Part shown: positions 9,504-18,640 of the stretch, in pieces | Layout: every line of letters begins with the position of its first letter | Numbering within the stretch: position 1 is the stretch's first letter | DNA from: CAVVMA01 sp963788205 | Lineage (GTDB): Bacteria > Desulfobacterota > Binatia > Binatales > Binataceae | Assembly: GCA_963788205.1 (NCBI GenBank) | Contig: CAWBGG010000009.1 | Span: 124,001 to 188,000, forward strand | Length of the DNA stretch: 64,000 nucleotides | Direction: 5' to 3' | Notes under the pieces: model-generated | The model's database searches: none | Told to the model about the DNA's origin: nothing | What the model saw: only the letters and a program-made list of their open reading frames with translations | Translations under genes and position numbers: made by a program

Positions 9504-10501
9504 TAAGAAGACGCCTGTTTTTCGGACATCGGTACGGTACCCGACTCTAGCTCAGCGCCCTCGCCCTTCGATAGTCCGGAGCCGGAGCGGCTTTCCTCGA
9601 TAAAATATTTCGGACGATGTCGGGCCTCATCGAGAGTGCGCCACAGGTACTCGCCGAGCACACCCAACATGATCATCTGGAACCCGCCGACGGTCAGGAT
9701 CACGATCATCAGCGAGGCATAGCCGCTGATCGGGCGCTGGTTCCAAACCCGGCCGAAGAACACGACCAGCGCCCAGAGGAAAGCAAGCACGCTCATGCCG
9801 AGCCCGATGTACGACATCGCCCGCAACGGCGCGTAGGAGAACGCAACGAAGGTGTCCGCGAACAGCTTGAGCCGCTTGCCCAGGCTCCATTTGGTGCTGC
9901 CGAATTTGCGCGCCTCTTTTACGTACGGCACCTCGGCTTGCGTGAAACCCGTCCGGGCGATTTCTGCGAACAGACTGGGATTGGCGCCCACGGACTGTGC
10001 CAGATGCTGGATGATCCGACGATCGACCAGAGCGAAGTCGGCGCCGTCGGGCGGGAGGGTGACCTCGCCGAAACGATTGAGCAGCCAGTAGAACGTGGTT
10101 GCGAACAACCGGTCAGCCAGCGGGACCTGTTCACGCTGGATACGCACTGCCCAGACCACCTTCGAGCCTTGGCGCCAGAGCTCGAGCATTTTGGCGATCA
10201 GTTCAGGCGGGTCCTGGAGATCGGCCGCCATGAACACCGCGCAGTCGCCGCGTGCATGCTCCAGACCCGCCAGTATCGCGATATGGCTGCCGCAATTGCT
10301 GGAAAGCCGCAGGCAGCGAAGGCCGGCGTTTTCCGCGCATACCTGCTTCAGAACGTCGGGCGAATTATCCAGCGAATGGTCATCGACCAAAATGACTTCC
10401 CAATCGACGCCGAGATCTTTAAGGCAATCGAGCAGGCGGCGCACAAGCAGACGGATGCCCTCGCCTTCGTTGTAGACCGGTATCACCACGCTGAGCGTCA
10501 T
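9503..10501 (-). CDS. Glycosyltransferase family 2, DPM1/ArnC-like with two C-terminal helices
   Basis: 332 residues. The GT-A domain shows VVIPVYNE at the N-terminus, VDDHS near residue 40 and DLQDPPE at 94-100. Two transmembrane helices follow (about 230-250 and 260-285). This is the layout of polyprenyl-phosphate sugar transferases such as ArnC and GtrB, which load a sugar onto undecaprenyl phosphate for use by GT-C enzymes like the GT39 proteins downstream. It is first in the GT2-epimerase-aminotransferase operon, and its promoter should lie in the divergent gap to 10797. Confidence 0.9.
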   Translation of the reverse strand: MTLSVVIPVYNEGEGIRLLVRRLLDCLKDLGVDWEVILVDDHSLDNSPDVLKQVCAENAGLRCLRLSSNCGSHIAILAGLEHARGDCAVFMAADLQDPPELIAKMLELWRQGSKVVWAVRIQREQVPLADRLFATTFYWLLNRFGEVTLPPDGADFALVDRRIIQHLAQSVGANPSLFAEIARTGFTQAEVPYVKEARKFGSTKWSLGKRLKLFADTFVAFSYAPLRAMSYIGLGMSVLAFLWALVVFFGRVWNQRPISGYASLMIVILTVGGFQMIMLGVLGEYLWRTLDEARHRPKYFIEESRSGSGLSKGEGAELESGTVPMSEKQASS

Positions 10502-10796
10502 CGATGCTCCGCGGCGAGCCCGGCTAGACTGCGGTCCGCCTGGTGACGGGTTTCGGAAGGCTCCGTGGAAGGAACGTCATACTGAGCGACTTAGGTCAGC
10601 AACGAAGTCGGCCCTCTCCCTTGTCAGACCGCCCGTCGTTCGGCGCTGACTATACAGCAGTGGCCTAAAAGCGGGAAGTGTGCGAAATTGTCGTAAGTTT
10701 CGTGATGTGCAGATAGGTGTTCGTGGGAGACGGCCGCGTGAGGTTGCGCGGCATTGAGTCGCCAGCCCGAGGTTGGCGCGAACCACGGAAGTAGAG
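10502..10796. other. Divergent intergenic region
   Basis: This 295-base gap separates the minus-strand GT2 operon from the plus-strand FkbH operon, so it should hold both promoters. The frames across it (for example 10577-10888 on the complement) are short and lack family character. I see no convincing -35/-10 pair or strong inverted repeat. Confidence 0.5.
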
Positions 10797-12527
10797 ATGA
10801 AACTCAGCGAAGCGCTCCTCATCCTGCGCCAGGCGCCCTCGGACGAAAGTGCCGAGCCTTTGCAGGCCTTCCTCGCCTGCGGATTCACTCCGCTCCATTT
10901 TCAAACCCTGCTGGCAGCCGAACTACAGATTCGATTTCCGCAAAGACGAGTGCAGATTGAGACCGGTCTCTACGGCAACCTGATCGGAAACGTCAACGGC
11001 ATTGCGATCAGGCGCCCGAGTTTCGCCGCAATCGTTATCGAGTGGCCCGACCTCGACCTTCGACTAGGCATTCGCGGTCCGCGCGGATGGTCGCCTTCCG
11101 ATCAGCAGGACATCATCGTCGCCGTCGAGCTCAAGCTCAAGGTACTGGCCGACGCTCTCGACCGCGCGGCTACCGTATGCCCGCTGGCGCTCGTCTTGCC
11201 CACTCTCCCACTGCCTCCGGTGTCATTCACCCCCAATCGTCTCGGCTCGGGATTCCAGCTCCGGCTTGAGGAACGCGTTCTCGCTTTCGCCGGTCAGCGC
11301 CGCGCGAGCCGGCTTTCGGCTCAGGAATTGGATCGCGTTTCGCCTCCCGGCAGCCGATGGGATATTGGAGGAGACCTGCGCAGCGGGTTTCCGTACAAGC
11401 TCGCGCACGCCGCTCAGATGGCGTCTCTGGTCGCCCAGATTTTGTGCCCGCCAGCTCCGAAGAAAGGGGTTATTACCGATCTCGACGGCACGCTCTGGAG
11501 TGGAATCGTAGGGGAGATTGGTGAAGAAAATATTTCCTGGGACCTCGATCATCACAGCCAACACCATGGCCTCTACCAGCTTCTGCTTCGCTCGCTGGCC
11601 GAGACCGGCGTGCTGGTCGCAGCGGCCAGCAAGAACGATCCGGAGACGGTGCACAAGGCCTTCAGCCGCGGCGATCTTCTCATTCCGGCTGAACTGATCT
11701 TCCCGTTCGAGGTTCATTGGGATCGCAAATCGCTCTCGGTCGCGCGGATTCTGCAGCGCTGGAACGTGGGGCCCGAGAGCGTGGTTTTCGTCGACGAAAG
11801 CCCGCTGGAAGTTGCCGAGGTGCAAGCCGCATTTCCGGCGATGGAGTGCATTTGTTTTCCTCAAGACGACCCGGCCGCGGTGGTCGAACTGCTATACGGG
11901 CTGCGCGATCGGTTCGGGAAGCCCGCGCTCTCGGTCGAAGACACGCTGCGCCGGCAGAGCCTGCGCGATTCGCAGCCACTGTTGCAGGAGCTCGAGGCAA
12001 ACGGCGGGACCGCCGCCGACCTGTTGCGCGACGCGCGCGCCGAAATTACGATTTCGTACGGCAACCATTTGAACGATCCGCGGCCCTTGGAGCTCGTCAA
12101 CAAAACCAACCAATTCAACCTCAACGGACGCCGGTGGACGCAAGCCGAGTGGCGCGCCTTGCACGAGGGCCCGGGCGGGTTTCAGATGGTTGTGTCCTAC
12201 CAAGACAACTACAGCACGCTCGGAAAGATCGCGGTTCTGGCCGGACGGCGTGACGGTCCTGAATTGCGCGTAGCGGTGTGGGTAATGAGTTGCCGCGCTT
12301 TTTCGCGTCAAATCGAATACGGATGCCTCGCCGCTCTGCTGACTCACTATGGAGCTGACCGCATCGTGTTTGACTTTGCCGGCACCGAGAGAAACGGACC
12401 TATGCGTGCTTTCCTCGAGCGAGTTGCCGGCCAAGCCCCGATTGGCAGTGTTAGACTCACCGCGGCGCAGTTCCGCGCCAGAAGCCCGCGGTTGTACCAT
12501 CAGGTTTGGGAGACGGCGTGTGACTGA
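10797..12527 (+). CDS. FkbH-like HAD-IIIC family protein
   Basis: 576 residues from the ATG at 10797, which has GGAAG five bases upstream; a TTG at 10773 would add eight residues. The C-terminal half is a HAD-IIIC domain with the nucleophile motif DLDGTLW (D228, D230) and a SKNDP motif. An FkbH signature NKTNQFNLNGRR is followed by a GNAT-like C-terminus. FkbH proteins load glyceryl or other acyl units onto an acyl carrier protein, and the next gene is exactly such a carrier, overlapping by eight bases. In this glycan locus the pair probably provides an acyl or glyceryl substituent for a sugar. The N-terminal 200 residues are not recognised. Confidence 0.9.
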   Translation: MKLSEALLILRQAPSDESAEPLQAFLACGFTPLHFQTLLAAELQIRFPQRRVQIETGLYGNLIGNVNGIAIRRPSFAAIVIEWPDLDLRLGIRGPRGWSPSDQQDIIVAVELKLKVLADALDRAATVCPLALVLPTLPLPPVSFTPNRLGSGFQLRLEERVLAFAGQRRASRLSAQELDRVSPPGSRWDIGGDLRSGFPYKLAHAAQMASLVAQILCPPAPKKGVITDLDGTLWSGIVGEIGEENISWDLDHHSQHHGLYQLLLRSLAETGVLVAAASKNDPETVHKAFSRGDLLIPAELIFPFEVHWDRKSLSVARILQRWNVGPESVVFVDESPLEVAEVQAAFPAMECICFPQDDPAAVVELLYGLRDRFGKPALSVEDTLRRQSLRDSQPLLQELEANGGTAADLLRDARAEITISYGNHLNDPRPLELVNKTNQFNLNGRRWTQAEWRALHEGPGGFQMVVSYQDNYSTLGKIAVLAGRRDGPELRVAVWVMSCRAFSRQIEYGCLAALLTHYGADRIVFDFAGTERNGPMRAFLERVAGQAPIGSVRLTAAQFRARSPRLYHQVWETACD

Positions 12528-12792
12528 TGACATCCGACAGCGGGTTGAAGGCTGCTTCGCCCTGGTCTTCCCGGAGCTGAATCCGGAGGAGATCGTTCAA
12601 GCCAGCACAGCGTCAGTCGCCAAGTGGGACTCGGTGGCAACGCTGAATCTCATCGCCCTGATCGAAGAGGAATGCCAGATCGAGCTGCAGCCCGAGCAAT
12701 TGCTGCTCGACGACCCCGATGGCCCGCTCTCTTTCGAACTGATCCTAAATTACGCAAAGAGCCTACGGGATTCGAAGCTGAAGCGCGACTAG
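12520..12792 (+). CDS. Acyl carrier protein
   Basis: A 90-residue carrier starting at a GTG that overlaps the FkbH stop by eight bases. The phosphopantetheine attachment serine is S38 in KWDSVATL, the expected D-S-V/L motif at the start of helix II. It should hold the acyl unit loaded by the FkbH protein. A longer frame starting at 12349 is only an overlap with FkbH. The carrier is dedicated to this locus rather than to fatty-acid synthesis, judging by its divergent sequence and context. Confidence 0.9.
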   Translation: MTDDIRQRVEGCFALVFPELNPEEIVQASTASVAKWDSVATLNLIALIEEECQIELQPEQLLLDDPDGPLSFELILNYAKSLRDSKLKRD

Positions 12793-12840
12793 GCACAGAC
12801 TTGTCCGAACCACTCTCCAGTTGATAGTCGTAGGCTGTGT

Positions 12841-13347
12841 ATGGAGTCTCTAATCTGCGACCATATTGGGCTCGTCACGCACTCTCTTGAGATGACGAGC
12901 CATCTCCTTGCAAGTGCGACCTCGTTCTCGCAGGTAGGACCCACCGTTCAGGACTCTCACCAAGACGTTCTGATCTGTTTCCTGACTGACCCAAAGAAGG
13001 ACTTCCCACGCCTTGAGTTACTGTCACCACTCTCAGAACGGTCGCCGATAAGGCGGCAGATGATCAGTGGCGGCGGCGTGCATCACCTTTGTTTCCAAAT
13101 CGAGACGCTGGATGAGTATGACGATCTGATCAAGAAGGCTGGCTTCACCGCCGTATCGGGTCCGGCCTTCGCACCTGCCTTCGGCCACGGGCGCCGGGTC
13201 GCCTTTGTCCATGCTCCGGGGCTCGGACTTCTCGAGTTCGTGGAAACACCGGGAGCACCCCCCATAAGGCGGGTAACCGGTCTTTCCGCGAAAGGCCTGA
13301 AACGCGCCTTTCCCGACGCACTCCGACGACCAACCTCAGGCCGGTGA
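12841..13347 (+). CDS. VOC-superfamily protein (glyoxalase/methylmalonyl-CoA epimerase-like)
   Basis: 168 residues with the paired beta-alpha-beta-beta-beta modules of the vicinal oxygen chelate fold. Metal-ligand-type positions are the early His in CDHIGLVTHS, the His pair in GVHHLCFQ and the Glu in LLEFVE. It follows the FkbH-ACP pair by 48 bases in the same direction, so it may modify the carrier-bound acyl group, for instance by epimerisation. The substrate is not known. The last 25 residues look like an unstructured tail. The next gene is convergent across a hairpin. Confidence 0.8.
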   Translation: MESLICDHIGLVTHSLEMTSHLLASATSFSQVGPTVQDSHQDVLICFLTDPKKDFPRLELLSPLSERSPIRRQMISGGGVHHLCFQIETLDEYDDLIKKAGFTAVSGPAFAPAFGHGRRVAFVHAPGLGLLEFVETPGAPPIRRVTGLSAKGLKRAFPDALRRPTSGR

Positions 13348-13385
13348 TGCTTGACCCAGTCTGAAATCTCACGACGATGGCCGTT

Positions 13386-13409
13386 TGATATCTTATAATT
13401 AAGATATCA
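13386..13409. terminator. AT-rich perfect hairpin between convergent genes
   Basis: Arms TGATATCTTA and TAAGATATCA (10 bp, perfect) flank a TAAT loop. It lies between the convergent VOC and NeuD-like genes, where a bidirectional terminator is expected. The stem is unusually AT-rich for this genome, so a protein-binding site is an alternative. Confidence 0.5.
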
Positions 13410-13431
13410 GACTTAATAACACTTCGTTCTG

Positions 13432-14079
13432 CTATTGTTGAGGGAGTAGCCGCGCGGGATTGCCTGATACCGTACGGCAGGCGGGAACGTCGTTCAGCAC
13501 TACCGAGCCAATTCCTACCAGAGCTCCCTCATTCACCGTCACTCCAGGCAGGATCGTGCAACCGGCGCCGATATAGCTACCTGACCGCAAGCGCACAGAG
13601 CCGGTAATCGTAGCGGCAGGGGCGATAGTCACAAAGTCCTCGACGATCTGATCGTGCGCCATCGTCACGTTCTGCGAGATCAGCACATGGTTCCCGACCA
13701 CTGTTCCAGAGGTGATTACCACATTGTGCAGGATCGCGGTGCCTCGCCCGATCGCGGCCCGCGATGAAATTGACGCCGAGGGATGAACCAGCGTCGCATA
13801 CCGTTCGCTTGGCAGCGCAAGCCGCTCGACGATTCGGCGTCTCGCACTGGCATGCTTCCAATGAGCGACGCCAACAATGACCTGCGCCGAGTAGCGGACT
13901 ATTGATTCAAGCGGTCCCATCACCGGCAGACCGTCAACGTTGGTCCCCTGCTTGGCTGGATCGTCGTCCAGGAACCCAATCAACTTCCAGCGCGTTTCCC
14001 GACGGTTGATGTCATTCACCACATCAGCGAGTTCGCGCGAACCGCCGCCCGCGCCGATGATGAGCAATTCTTCGATCAT
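13432..14079 (-). CDS. NeuD/PglD-like sugar O/N-acyltransferase
   Basis: 215 residues with the two-part build of the NeuD/PglD family: an N-terminal Rossmann-like domain opening with LLIIGAGGGSRELADVV, then a left-handed beta-helix of hexapeptide repeats from about residue 100 (SISSRAAIGRGTAI..., TITGSVRLRSG). PglD acetylates a UDP-amino-sugar and NeuD acetylates sialic acid. Its start overlaps the stop of the aminotransferase gene by four bases (ATGA), so it probably acetylates the amino-sugar made by that enzyme or a related one. Confidence 0.88.
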   Translation of the reverse strand: MIEELLIIGAGGGSRELADVVNDINRRETRWKLIGFLDDDPAKQGTNVDGLPVMGPLESIVRYSAQVIVGVAHWKHASARRRIVERLALPSERYATLVHPSASISSRAAIGRGTAILHNVVITSGTVVGNHVLISQNVTMAHDQIVEDFVTIAPAATITGSVRLRSGSYIGAGCTILPGVTVNEGALVGIGSVVLNDVPACRTVSGNPARLLPQQ

Positions 14080-15191
14080 GAAGCGCGGGCCTGAAGCCGC
14101 GAATGTTCCAGAATCGATGAGGCCACGATGCCCGCCTGCTCATCGGTCATTTCGGGATAGATCGGCACCGAAAGGACTTCGTCCGCCGCGCGCTCGGAAA
14201 CCGGAAAATCGCCGCGCCGATAGCCGAGATCGGAGTAGGCCGGCTGCAAGTGCACCGGAATAGGGTAATGGATAGCGGTCTGGATGCCGGCGGCTTCCAA
14301 AGCAGCTTGCAATCCGGCGCGCTGCGGCGTCCGGATTGCGTAGACGTGATACACGTGACGGTTGTACGGCATCTCGCATGGTATCTGTACGCCGGCCGGA
14401 CCGAGCAAGCGGCGATACGCCGCCGCGTGCCGGCGCCGCGCTTCGGTCCAGGCCTCGAGGTGGCGCAGTTTGACCCGCAGGATCGCGCCCTGCATCCCCT
14501 CCATGCGGTAGTTGTAGCCCTTCAATGAATGTACGTACTTTTTCTCACCGCCCCAATCACGCAGCATCCGGACGACCCGGTTGTACTCCGCGTGGTTGGT
14601 AACGACTGCGCCCGCCTCGCCGTAGGCGCCAAGATTCTTGCCGGGGTAGAAACTGAAGCACGCCAGGTCGCCGAGCGATCCTGCGCGGCGGCCCTTGTAC
14701 TGCGCTCCGTGGGCCTGCGCCGCGTCTTCAATCACGACCAAGCCGCGCCGGCGGGCCAGGTTGACAATCGGATCCATATCGGCGCACTGGCCGTAGAGAT
14801 GAACCGGCAGGATGGCTTTGGTCCGCGCGGTGATCGCGGACTCGATCCGGTTGACATCGATGGTGAACGAGGCCGGTTCGATGTCGACGAAGACCGGTCG
14901 CGCGCCCGCGTAAATGATCGCTGCGACGGTTGCAACAAAGGTGAACGGAACCGTGATGACTTCGTCGCCGGGTCCCACTCCCGCGGCCAACAGCGCCAGA
15001 TGCAGCGCGCTGGTGCCGGAATTCAGCCCGACGCCATGCGGGGCGCCGCAGTATGCAGCAAACTCGTCTTCAAACGCCGCCACTTCCTGGCCCAGGATAA
15101 ACTGGCTGCTCTCGAGCACGTTGGAAATGGCGCGGTCGATCTCCGCCTTGATCGCGTGATACTGGGCCTTCAGATCTGCGATCGGAATCAC
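14076..15191 (-). CDS. DegT family aminotransferase, WbpE-like
   Basis: 371 residues, a normal DegT length. The PLP lysine is K185 in SFYPGKNLGAYGEAG, and D156 lies in VVIEDAAQAHGA. This GxxxEAG loop and the IPIADLKAQY opening are close to WbpE, which aminates C3 of a UDP-3-keto-GlcNAc uronic acid. The neighbouring Gfo/Idh oxidoreductase (WbpB-like) would make that 3-keto substrate, and the acetyltransferase upstream at 16324 is WbpD-like, so the set is coherent. It sits four bases after the oxidoreductase gene. Confidence 0.88.
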   Translation of the reverse strand: MIPIADLKAQYHAIKAEIDRAISNVLESSQFILGQEVAAFEDEFAAYCGAPHGVGLNSGTSALHLALLAAGVGPGDEVITVPFTFVATVAAIIYAGARPVFVDIEPASFTIDVNRIESAITARTKAILPVHLYGQCADMDPIVNLARRRGLVVIEDAAQAHGAQYKGRRAGSLGDLACFSFYPGKNLGAYGEAGAVVTNHAEYNRVVRMLRDWGGEKKYVHSLKGYNYRMEGMQGAILRVKLRHLEAWTEARRRHAAAYRRLLGPAGVQIPCEMPYNRHVYHVYAIRTPQRAGLQAALEAAGIQTAIHYPIPVHLQPAYSDLGYRRGDFPVSERAADEVLSVPIYPEMTDEQAGIVASSILEHSRLQARAS

Positions 15192-15195
15192 GCGG

Positions 15196-16218
15196 TCACC
15201 TTTCCCCTTTCAACTCCACCAGCCTGCCGCGCTCGGCCATCGATCGCGTGGCGGCTTCGAGGATCTCCACAACCAGCAGGCCGGCTTCGCCGTCGGTCAG
15301 CGGGGCGCGGCCCTGGTCAACGGCTTCGACGAACTCCTTGACTTCCACTTCCAACGCTTCGGTGTTGTCGATATTCGGAGCCCACATGTCTCCGGCGCGA
15401 TAGTCGATTCGCAGGCGGTAGATACTTTCGGCGTCGCCGGCGTCCACGTTGATCCCCTTGTCGTAGACCTTGACCTTCTCGCCGGCGTTCAGATCGTCAT
15501 AGACGATCATCCGCCGGCTGCCGCCGATTAGAGTGCGGCGGATCTTCACCGGCGCCAGCCAGTTTACATGCATATGCGCGATGAAGCTGTTGGCATAGAA
15601 GAGCGTCAGATACGCGATGTTCTCCGTACCGCCCGTCACATGGCCGATGCCCGTGGCGGACACGCCCCACGGCTTGCCGGGAAGCACATAGTTCAGGATC
15701 GCCAGATCGTGGACGGCGAGGTCCCAGATGACGCTCACGTCGTGCTGGAAGAGCCCAAGATTGATCCGAACGGAGTCGTAGTAATAAGGATGTCCGAGGT
15801 CGCCGGAATCGATGATCTCGCGGATCTTTCGCACCGCGCCGGTGTAAACAAACGTATGGTCAACCATCAGGACGCGCCGGCTCTTCTCCGCCTGCTCGAT
15901 CAGCCGCCGGCCCTGCTCAGAGGTTGCGGTCATCGGCTTCTCCACGAAGACGTGCTTGCCCGCGCGCAGGGCCTCCATGGCCAAATCGAAATGGGTGGCA
16001 ACGGGCGTGGCAACCGCGATCGCGTCAACCGCCGCGTCATGGATTAGTTCAAGCGGATCAGTCGTAGTCTTGATCGCAGGGTAGCGGGCGTTCACCCCAG
16101 ACAGGCGCTTGGGGTCGAGATCGCTCACATAAGACACCTGCGATCGGCCGGACTCCGCGAAGTTGCGGACCAGATTCGGCCCCCAGTAGCCGTAGCCGAT
16201 TACTCCTACGCGAAGCAT
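15196..16218 (-). CDS. Gfo/Idh/MocA family oxidoreductase, WbpB-like
   Basis: 340 residues. An N-terminal Rossmann fold opens with VGVIGYGYWGPN; the family EKP motif (E93-K94-P95) is in VFVEKPMTA; a VWDLAVHD-type segment near 165 supplies the catalytic Asp/His. By context it oxidises C3 of UDP-N-acetylglucosamine uronic acid for the aminotransferase downstream. No dehydrogenase for the uronic acid itself (WbpA-like) is in this window, so that step must be encoded elsewhere. Confidence 0.88.
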   Translation of the reverse strand: MLRVGVIGYGYWGPNLVRNFAESGRSQVSYVSDLDPKRLSGVNARYPAIKTTTDPLELIHDAAVDAIAVATPVATHFDLAMEALRAGKHVFVEKPMTATSEQGRRLIEQAEKSRRVLMVDHTFVYTGAVRKIREIIDSGDLGHPYYYDSVRINLGLFQHDVSVIWDLAVHDLAILNYVLPGKPWGVSATGIGHVTGGTENIAYLTLFYANSFIAHMHVNWLAPVKIRRTLIGGSRRMIVYDDLNAGEKVKVYDKGINVDAGDAESIYRLRIDYRAGDMWAPNIDNTEALEVEVKEFVEAVDQGRAPLTDGEAGLLVVEILEAATRSMAERGRLVELKGER

Positions 16219-16323
16219 TTTGCGCGAAGCATGTTGCCCTTCGTAAATGAGCCCGCCCGTAGCGCGTCGCCATTATGGCCGGAAGGCGCCTAACCGTCAA
16301 AACGCGATGCGCCGAGCCGGAAA

Positions 16324-16809
16324 TCAGGCTCTGGCTTTGCGGATGCGGACATCTCCGATCACTTTGGCCGGAACGCCGGCTACGATCGCGTAGTCCGGCA
16401 CGTCGCTGGTAACGACTGCGCCGGCGCCAACCAGGGCGCCTTCGCCGACGGTGACGCCGCCCAGAATCGTCGCATTGCTGCCGATCGAAGCGCGGGCCTT
16501 GATCCGCGTCCTCAGTACGCTCCAGTCGGACTCGGTTTGCAGATCGCCCTTCGCATTGACGGCTTGAGGGTAGGTGTCGTTGATGAACATCACGCCGTGC
16601 CCCACAAATACTCCGTCTTCGAGCGATACGCCCTCACAGAGGAACGAATGGCTGGAGAGCTTACAGTCGTTCCCGATCTGAACGCCCTTCTGAACTTCAA
16701 CGAAGGCCCCGATCTTCACATTGTCGCCGATCGTGCAGCCGTAGAGGTTAACCAGATCGGGCTGAAAGATTTGTACATTCTTTCCGATTACCACGTCCAA
16801 AGTAATCAT
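16324..16809 (-). CDS. Hexapeptide-repeat N-acetyltransferase, WbpD-like
   Basis: 161 residues from the ATG at 16809, chosen because AGGGAAAG lies just upstream; the longer frame to 16983 adds an unrelated N-terminus. The protein is almost entirely a left-handed beta-helix (IGKNVQIF, IGDNVKIGAF, IGSNATILGG, VGEGALVGAG), ending in the conserved AGVPAKVIG turn. WbpD acetylates the C3 amino group of the UDP-sugar made by WbpB/WbpE. It is first of four co-directional genes (16809 to 13432), with the promoter expected in the divergent gap to 16948. Confidence 0.87.
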   Translation of the reverse strand: MITLDVVIGKNVQIFQPDLVNLYGCTIGDNVKIGAFVEVQKGVQIGNDCKLSSHSFLCEGVSLEDGVFVGHGVMFINDTYPQAVNAKGDLQTESDWSVLRTRIKARASIGSNATILGGVTVGEGALVGAGAVVTSDVPDYAIVAGVPAKVIGDVRIRKARA

Positions 16810-16947
16810 TTGCTTTCCCTGAGGCCAATCAAAAGTTCGGCGCCTGTCCCGGCTGCGTTGCGCTGCCCGCAATGTTAAGTCAATGTTAGCGTTTGCGGCA
16901 ATCCATACAGGACCAGGCGCGGGCCAATCTGTCGCAAAAGGGGAACA

Positions 16948-18492
16948 ATGACAACGGAAGATAATCGCCGGCCGCTGCTTCATGCCGGGCTGGCATTGAT
17001 GCTCGCGCTGGCGACGAGCGGGTGCTCATTGTCCTCAAAATGGGCCTACAGAAACGCGCCACTGCCCGCGCCCACTCCCGCAGTCAGGCTCGCAACCTTC
17101 AATGTGAACAACACCCGCGGCGGCAAGGCACCCAACAAGGTGCTGGTCCTGCTGGCGCTGTCGGGCGGCGGCTCGAGGGCCGCCTACTTCTCGGAACAAT
17201 CGATGTTCAAGCTCGAGAAGGTCCTGGCCCCCGACTACGACGTTCTCTCCAAGGTCGATCTCATCTCCAGCGTCTCGGGCGGCTCTTTGACGGCGGCCTA
17301 CTACTGCTTGTCCAGAGATCCTGACGCCTCCGAGACCCAAAGTGATACTGCCGGGCTGTGGACCGAAGAGGCCTTCCGCAAGCTGATCGACCACGACTAC
17401 ATCTTCGGCTATCGAGGACTGATCGTCGGCGGCTACATTATACGGCCGTATAATTTGCCACGCAGCTGGTTCACCGCCTATACACGGACCGACGTGATGG
17501 CGGATGTCTTCGAGAATGGAGTGTACGAGCCGTCGTCGCTGAAATTCGGGTCACCCACGTTCGCCGACCTCAACTCGCAACGGCCCTTTCTCATTCTCAA
17601 CGCCGGCAACGGCACCCAGGACTATGGCGTGGAGAAATTCGGCACACCGTTCACCTTCACGGAACAAGGCTTCAGGAACATATGCTCGGATATCTACAGC
17701 TATCCGCTCGCTTATGGCGTGATGGCCTCGGCAGCGTTTCCCGGCGTCTTCAACTACATGACGCTTGCCGACTTCAGCCTCCAAACGCCCTCGGGCGGAC
17801 GGCCAGCCACACATAAGCGACCCCCGGATTGCCCAACCACGCCCGATCAGGGGCCTTCCGCTTATTTGCACCTCTTTGACGGCGGCACCGTCAACAACCT
17901 GGGTTTGGAGAGCGTCAGGCAGGTGATTATCGACCAGCGCGATAATTACGACTATTTCGTGGTCATCTCGGTCAACTCATACCAACAGAGTGGATCGGAC
18001 CGCACCAAGCCTGATGTGAGGGGTTTCTGGGGACATCTCATCGATAGCGACGCGCTGACGACCTACGACAGCCTTCTGACTTCGAACCGCGACGATATCG
18101 TGGCAGAGTTCTCCGGCGGAGATCTTAAAATCGAAGACTCGGCCGGACCGAAGCAGCCGAAAGCAAACGGCGCGCCGAGCGGGGAAGAGAAGACCCATCG
18201 GAAGAAACCGCAGATCGTTTTCTGGCACGTGACGTTCGACAACATCAAAGACTCCTCATTGAAGCAGAGGATCGAAAGCATCCCAACGGACTTCAGTCTC
18301 ACCGATGAATCTCGCCACGCTATTGAGGACGCGGCGGGCTATCTGATCAAGAAGAACGACCCGTGTCTCAACGAGATCAGACAGGTAATCGAAACCGGCC
18401 AGAAGCCGCCGCACGACGACGCGTGCAGCGCTGAAAACAAGGGCTACCAGACCAAGCACGAAAGACTAAGGACTCGGGAGCTCCAGATGTGA
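16948..18492 (+). CDS. Patatin-like phospholipase, probable lipoprotein
   Basis: 514 residues. An N-terminal hydrophobic segment ends in ATSGC (C26), a lipobox-like site with Thr rather than Leu at -3. The patatin domain has the oxyanion loop LSGGGSRAAYF (72-81), the nucleophile S110 in SSVSGGS, and the dyad Asp D311 in LFDGG. It should hydrolyse lipids at the envelope. It diverges from the glycan operon and is followed by the CPBP gene 148 bases later. The GxSxG motif has Ser instead of the first Gly, a known variant in lipoprotein patatins. Confidence 0.85.
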   Translation: MTTEDNRRPLLHAGLALMLALATSGCSLSSKWAYRNAPLPAPTPAVRLATFNVNNTRGGKAPNKVLVLLALSGGGSRAAYFSEQSMFKLEKVLAPDYDVLSKVDLISSVSGGSLTAAYYCLSRDPDASETQSDTAGLWTEEAFRKLIDHDYIFGYRGLIVGGYIIRPYNLPRSWFTAYTRTDVMADVFENGVYEPSSLKFGSPTFADLNSQRPFLILNAGNGTQDYGVEKFGTPFTFTEQGFRNICSDIYSYPLAYGVMASAAFPGVFNYMTLADFSLQTPSGGRPATHKRPPDCPTTPDQGPSAYLHLFDGGTVNNLGLESVRQVIIDQRDNYDYFVVISVNSYQQSGSDRTKPDVRGFWGHLIDSDALTTYDSLLTSNRDDIVAEFSGGDLKIEDSAGPKQPKANGAPSGEEKTHRKKPQIVFWHVTFDNIKDSSLKQRIESIPTDFSLTDESRHAIEDAAGYLIKKNDPCLNEIRQVIETGQKPPHDDACSAENKGYQTKHERLRTRELQM

Positions 18493-18640
18493 CGATCGCG
18501 CGCCGGGGCGCTCGCAGCAAGGCCGGCGGTAGCCGGCCGCGGGGCGTTTGCGCGCCTCAGGCCGGATACGACGCTGCGAAGAATCGGCGATCGGGTCAAG
18601 ATCCGTCGCAAGATCCCTCGACTGTTCCGAGACATCTTCA

